Assembly: GCA_019247845.1 (NCBI GenBank)
Contig: JAFBAL010000038.1
Coordinates: 122,263-186,262 of the forward strand
Length of the DNA: 64,000 nt
Source of the DNA: Alphaproteobacteria bacterium
Lineage (GTDB): Bacteria > Pseudomonadota > Alphaproteobacteria > Micropepsales > Micropepsaceae
Direction of reading: 5' to 3'
Positions 62,468 to 64,000 of the stretch are shown here, one piece after another; position 1 is the stretch's first letter; every line of letters begins with the position of its first letter. Both the position numbers and the translations under genes were made by a program. A model generated the notes under the pieces. The model saw nothing but the letters and a program-made list of their open reading frames with translations. It ran no database searches and was not told the DNA's origin.

Positions 62468-62500
62468 CGCGTCAAACCGTCCGCCTTAACCCAATTCTCC

Positions 62501-62546
62501 TTGACGACCCGAATCGGTTGGTGATTCGTTCGCTCTATGCGAATCA
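62501..62546 (+). promoter_or_regulatory. ftsB promoter with GANTC palindrome
   Basis: TTGACG (62501-62506) is followed 15 bases later by TGATTCG (62522-62528), which overlaps the -10 position, and by CGAATCA (62540-62546). The two 7-base arms form an inverted repeat. GANTC sites are at 62511, 62523 and 62541. In Caulobacter such GATTCG sites at -10 mark GcrA/CcrM-controlled cell-cycle genes, and ftsB is a division gene; the link is inferred. Confidence 0.5.
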
Positions 62547-62860
62547 GGCGAAGTGTGACACGCGTGTTCGCCGCCATGGTGCTGCCGGCGGTGTCGGGCG
62601 CGGTCGCGGCCTATTTCGGCTATTACGCTATTTGGGGCGGCCGCGGCGTGCTGGCGCTCGAGGACACCCAGGCCGAGCTCGGCGTGCGGCAGGAGGAGCT
62701 CGTCCAGGTCCGCGGCGAACGCGAGCGGCTCGAGCACCGCATCGCGTTGATGCGTCCGGGCGCGGTCGATCCCGACCTGGTGGAAGAGCTCGCCCGCGGC
62801 GAGCTGATGGACGCGGCCCCCGGCCAGGTCGCCGTGCCCCGTCCGGCGGCCAAGCCGTAG
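62537..62860 (+). CDS. ftsB: FtsB/DivIC-like septum formation initiator
   Basis: This 107-residue bitopic division protein has a membrane segment (about 12-32, FAAMVLPAVSGAVAAYFGYY), followed by the conserved G(G/D)RG (GGRGVLALEDTQAELGVRQE) and a coiled coil to about 75. It works with FtsQ and FtsL in the divisome. The start is uncertain: ATG 62537 has no Shine-Dalgarno, while GTG 62555 (after AGGCGA) and ATG 62576 are possible. Its position before pdhA is the alphaproteobacterial norm. Confidence 0.85.
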   Translation: MRIRRSVTRVFAAMVLPAVSGAVAAYFGYYAIWGGRGVLALEDTQAELGVRQEELVQVRGERERLEHRIALMRPGAVDPDLVEELARGELMDAAPGQVAVPRPAAKP

Positions 62861-62888
62861 CGCCAGGACCGCCGGCTGGCCGCAGCGA

Positions 62889-62965
62889 CAGGCGCGCCGA
62901 TTGGCTAGCTGAACTGGCAGGCGCACCGATTGGCTGGCTGAACTGACAGGCGCACCGATCGGCCC
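62889..62965. repeat. 29-bp direct repeats between ftsB and pdhA
   Basis: CAGGCGC(G/A)CCGATTGGCT(A/G)GCTGAACTG(G/A) starts at 62889, 62918 and 62947 with a period of 29 bases; the third unit is cut short and ends CCGATCGG. The repeats lie in the 197-base gap before pdhA and do not encode a continued protein. They are imperfect, so not CRISPR-like. Confidence 0.65.
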
Positions 62966-63057
62966 CTGGCGCGTTCCCTGACAGATCGTCAAAGCTTGCC
63001 AAAACCGCACCCGCTTGCCACAACCGTCCCCTTGTCGTTCACCATTTCGGTCAAGTC

Positions 63058-63756
63058 ATGGAAAACCCTGCTACATCAAAGGGTAACGGCGCGGGCTCCA
63101 CTTCCGCGGACCTGAAGAAGTTCTATACCGACATGCTGTTGATCCGCCGCTTCGAGGAGAAGGCGGGCCAGCTCTACGGCATGGGACTGATCGGGGGCTT
63201 TTGCCACCTCTATATCGGCCAGGAAGCCGTCGTCATCGGCATGCAGATGGCGATTGAAGCCGGCGATCAAGTCATTACGGGCTATCGCGATCACGGCCAC
63301 ATGCTCGCTTGCGGCATGGTCCCGAAAGGCGTGATGGCCGAACTCACCGGCCGCCGCGGGGGTTATTCCCGCGGCAAAGGCGGCTCGATGCACATGTTTT
63401 CGATCGAGAAGAATTTCTACGGCGGCCACGGCATCGTCGGTGCCCAGTGTTCGCTTGGAACCGGGATCGCGTTTGCCAATCGCTACCGCAAAAATGGCCG
63501 CGTGTGCCTCACCTATTTCGGCGACGGGGCCGCGAACCAGGGGCAAGTATACGAAAGTTTCAACATGGCGGAGCTTTGGAAGCTTCCCGTCGTGTACGTG
63601 ATCGAAAACAATAAATACGCCATGGGCACGTCGGTGGAGCGCTCGAGCGCGCAGCCCGATTTTTCCAAGCGCGGTATTTCGTTCAACATTCCGGGCGAGC
63701 AGGTCGACGGCATGGATGTCCGCGCAGTGAAGGCGGCGGGCGAACGGGCGGTTGCC
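63058..63756 (+). CDS. pdhA: Pyruvate dehydrogenase E1 alpha subunit, 5' part
   Basis: PdhA is the TPP-binding alpha subunit of the pyruvate dehydrogenase E1. It starts [20 protein letters not shown], with [20 protein letters not shown] and [13 protein letters not shown]. The TPP signature begins [19 protein letters not shown] and runs to KYAMGT, then [11 protein letters not shown]. The authentic sequence runs to about codon 233 (KAAGERAVA). Beyond 63756 the plus frame stays open to the window end but reads antisense pdhA sequence, so the true 3' part is not shown. Codon use (AAAAACAATAAATAC) is AT-richer than the neighbours. Confidence 0.8.
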
Positions 63757-64000
63757 TTCGCCCGCGGCTTTGACCGCACGCACGTCCATCCCGTCGACCG
63801 CTTCGCCCGGAATGTTGAACGACGTCCCGCGCTTGGAGAAATCCGTTTGCGCGGAGGAGCGGCTCACCGACGTTCCCATGGCGTAGCGGTTGTTCTCGAT
63901 GACGTAGATGACGGGGAGCTTCCAAAGCTCCGCCATGTTGAAGCTCTCGTACACCTGTCCCTGGTTCGCCGCGCCGTCGCCGAAATAAGTCAGGCTCACG
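63757..64000 (-). pseudogene. Inverted partial pdhA-like copy
   Basis: On the minus strand the last 244 bases read [60 protein letters not shown] and [15 protein letters not shown], homologous to the plus-strand pdhA just upstream. Over 204 bases aligned by hand there are about 39 differences (81% identity), mostly at third positions, and about 6 of 68 residues differ. Homology stops at the same codon (KAAGE) in both arms, around GGGCGAA/TTCGCCC. The likely cause is a chimeric or misassembled join of two pdhA orthologues or paralogues; a true inverted duplication is less likely. Confidence 0.75.

Noticed and set aside
62889..62965. CRISPR array
   Set aside because: Units are head-to-tail without spacers, imperfect, and there are no cas genes.

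Overview
The window is a GC-rich chromosomal segment of an alphaproteobacterium. The support is a class I lysyl-tRNA synthetase, the long two-domain dCTP deaminase typical of the class, the order eno ... ftsB-pdhA, an encapsulated-ferritin-like protein, and palindromes carrying GANTC (the CcrM methylation sequence) at several starts. I cannot fix the genus; a soil or freshwater lineage outside the classical rhizobia is an inference. No phage, IS element, rRNA or CRISPR array is visible. There is one tRNA, tRNA-Gly(CCC).

Layout. 0-10 kb: yciB, a Sul-like dihydropteroate synthase followed by glmM and thiD, a nitronate-monooxygenase-like flavoprotein, a vapBC toxin-antitoxin pair, purA, two small proteins, the tRNA, and three tandem copies of a YwaF/TIGR02206 membrane protein. 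10-18 kb: acetyltransferase, long dCTP deaminase, an exported S41-like protein, an AT-richer patch with a second short dCTP deaminase and a small partner, and a DinG-type helicase. 18-31 kb: a hybrid histidine kinase with degenerate receiver and Hpt domains, lysS, a broken fic gene, a TPR/aspartyl-hydroxylase protein, an S24 repressor, pyrD, two coupled thioesterases, and a TetR regulator with an oxidoreductase. 31-39 kb: leuD, an encapsulated-ferritin homologue, a Kir channel with an abnormal filter, a Trm112/LON/CnoX protein-quality group, a prolyl-tRNA editing protein, a DUF2975/XRE pair and a divergent ABC exporter. 39-48.6 kb: a polyamine-flavoured region (speE, speD with a structured leader, PotD-like binding protein, PuuA-like glutamine synthetase). 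It encloses a tightly coupled operon of two flavoproteins, a GcvT-like protein and a small protein, and an ECF sigma/anti-sigma/periplasmic sensor operon. 48.7-58.8 kb: sensor kinase, pepN, polysaccharide export protein, papain-like protease, kdsA, Tat-exported amine oxidase, two MAPEG proteins. 58.9-64 kb: eno, a secreted protein, a four-gene tandem toxin-antitoxin array, ftsB and the start of pdhA.

Most genes are ordinary housekeeping genes with short spacing and many 4-base ATGA/GTGA overlaps, so translational coupling is common. Broken accessory genes are frequent: a 5'-truncated and frameshifted fic, a HigB toxin remnant, and a ParE-like toxin with a C-terminal frameshift.

The items most worth a second look are the Sul-type folP next to glmM, the flavoprotein-flavoprotein-GcvT-small-protein operon, the Kir channel lacking GYG, the orphan encapsulated ferritin, and the second dCTP deaminase with its small partner. 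The right-hand end also needs checking: from about 63757 to 64000 the sequence is an inverted, roughly 81% identical copy of the pdhA just before it, most simply explained as a chimeric join.
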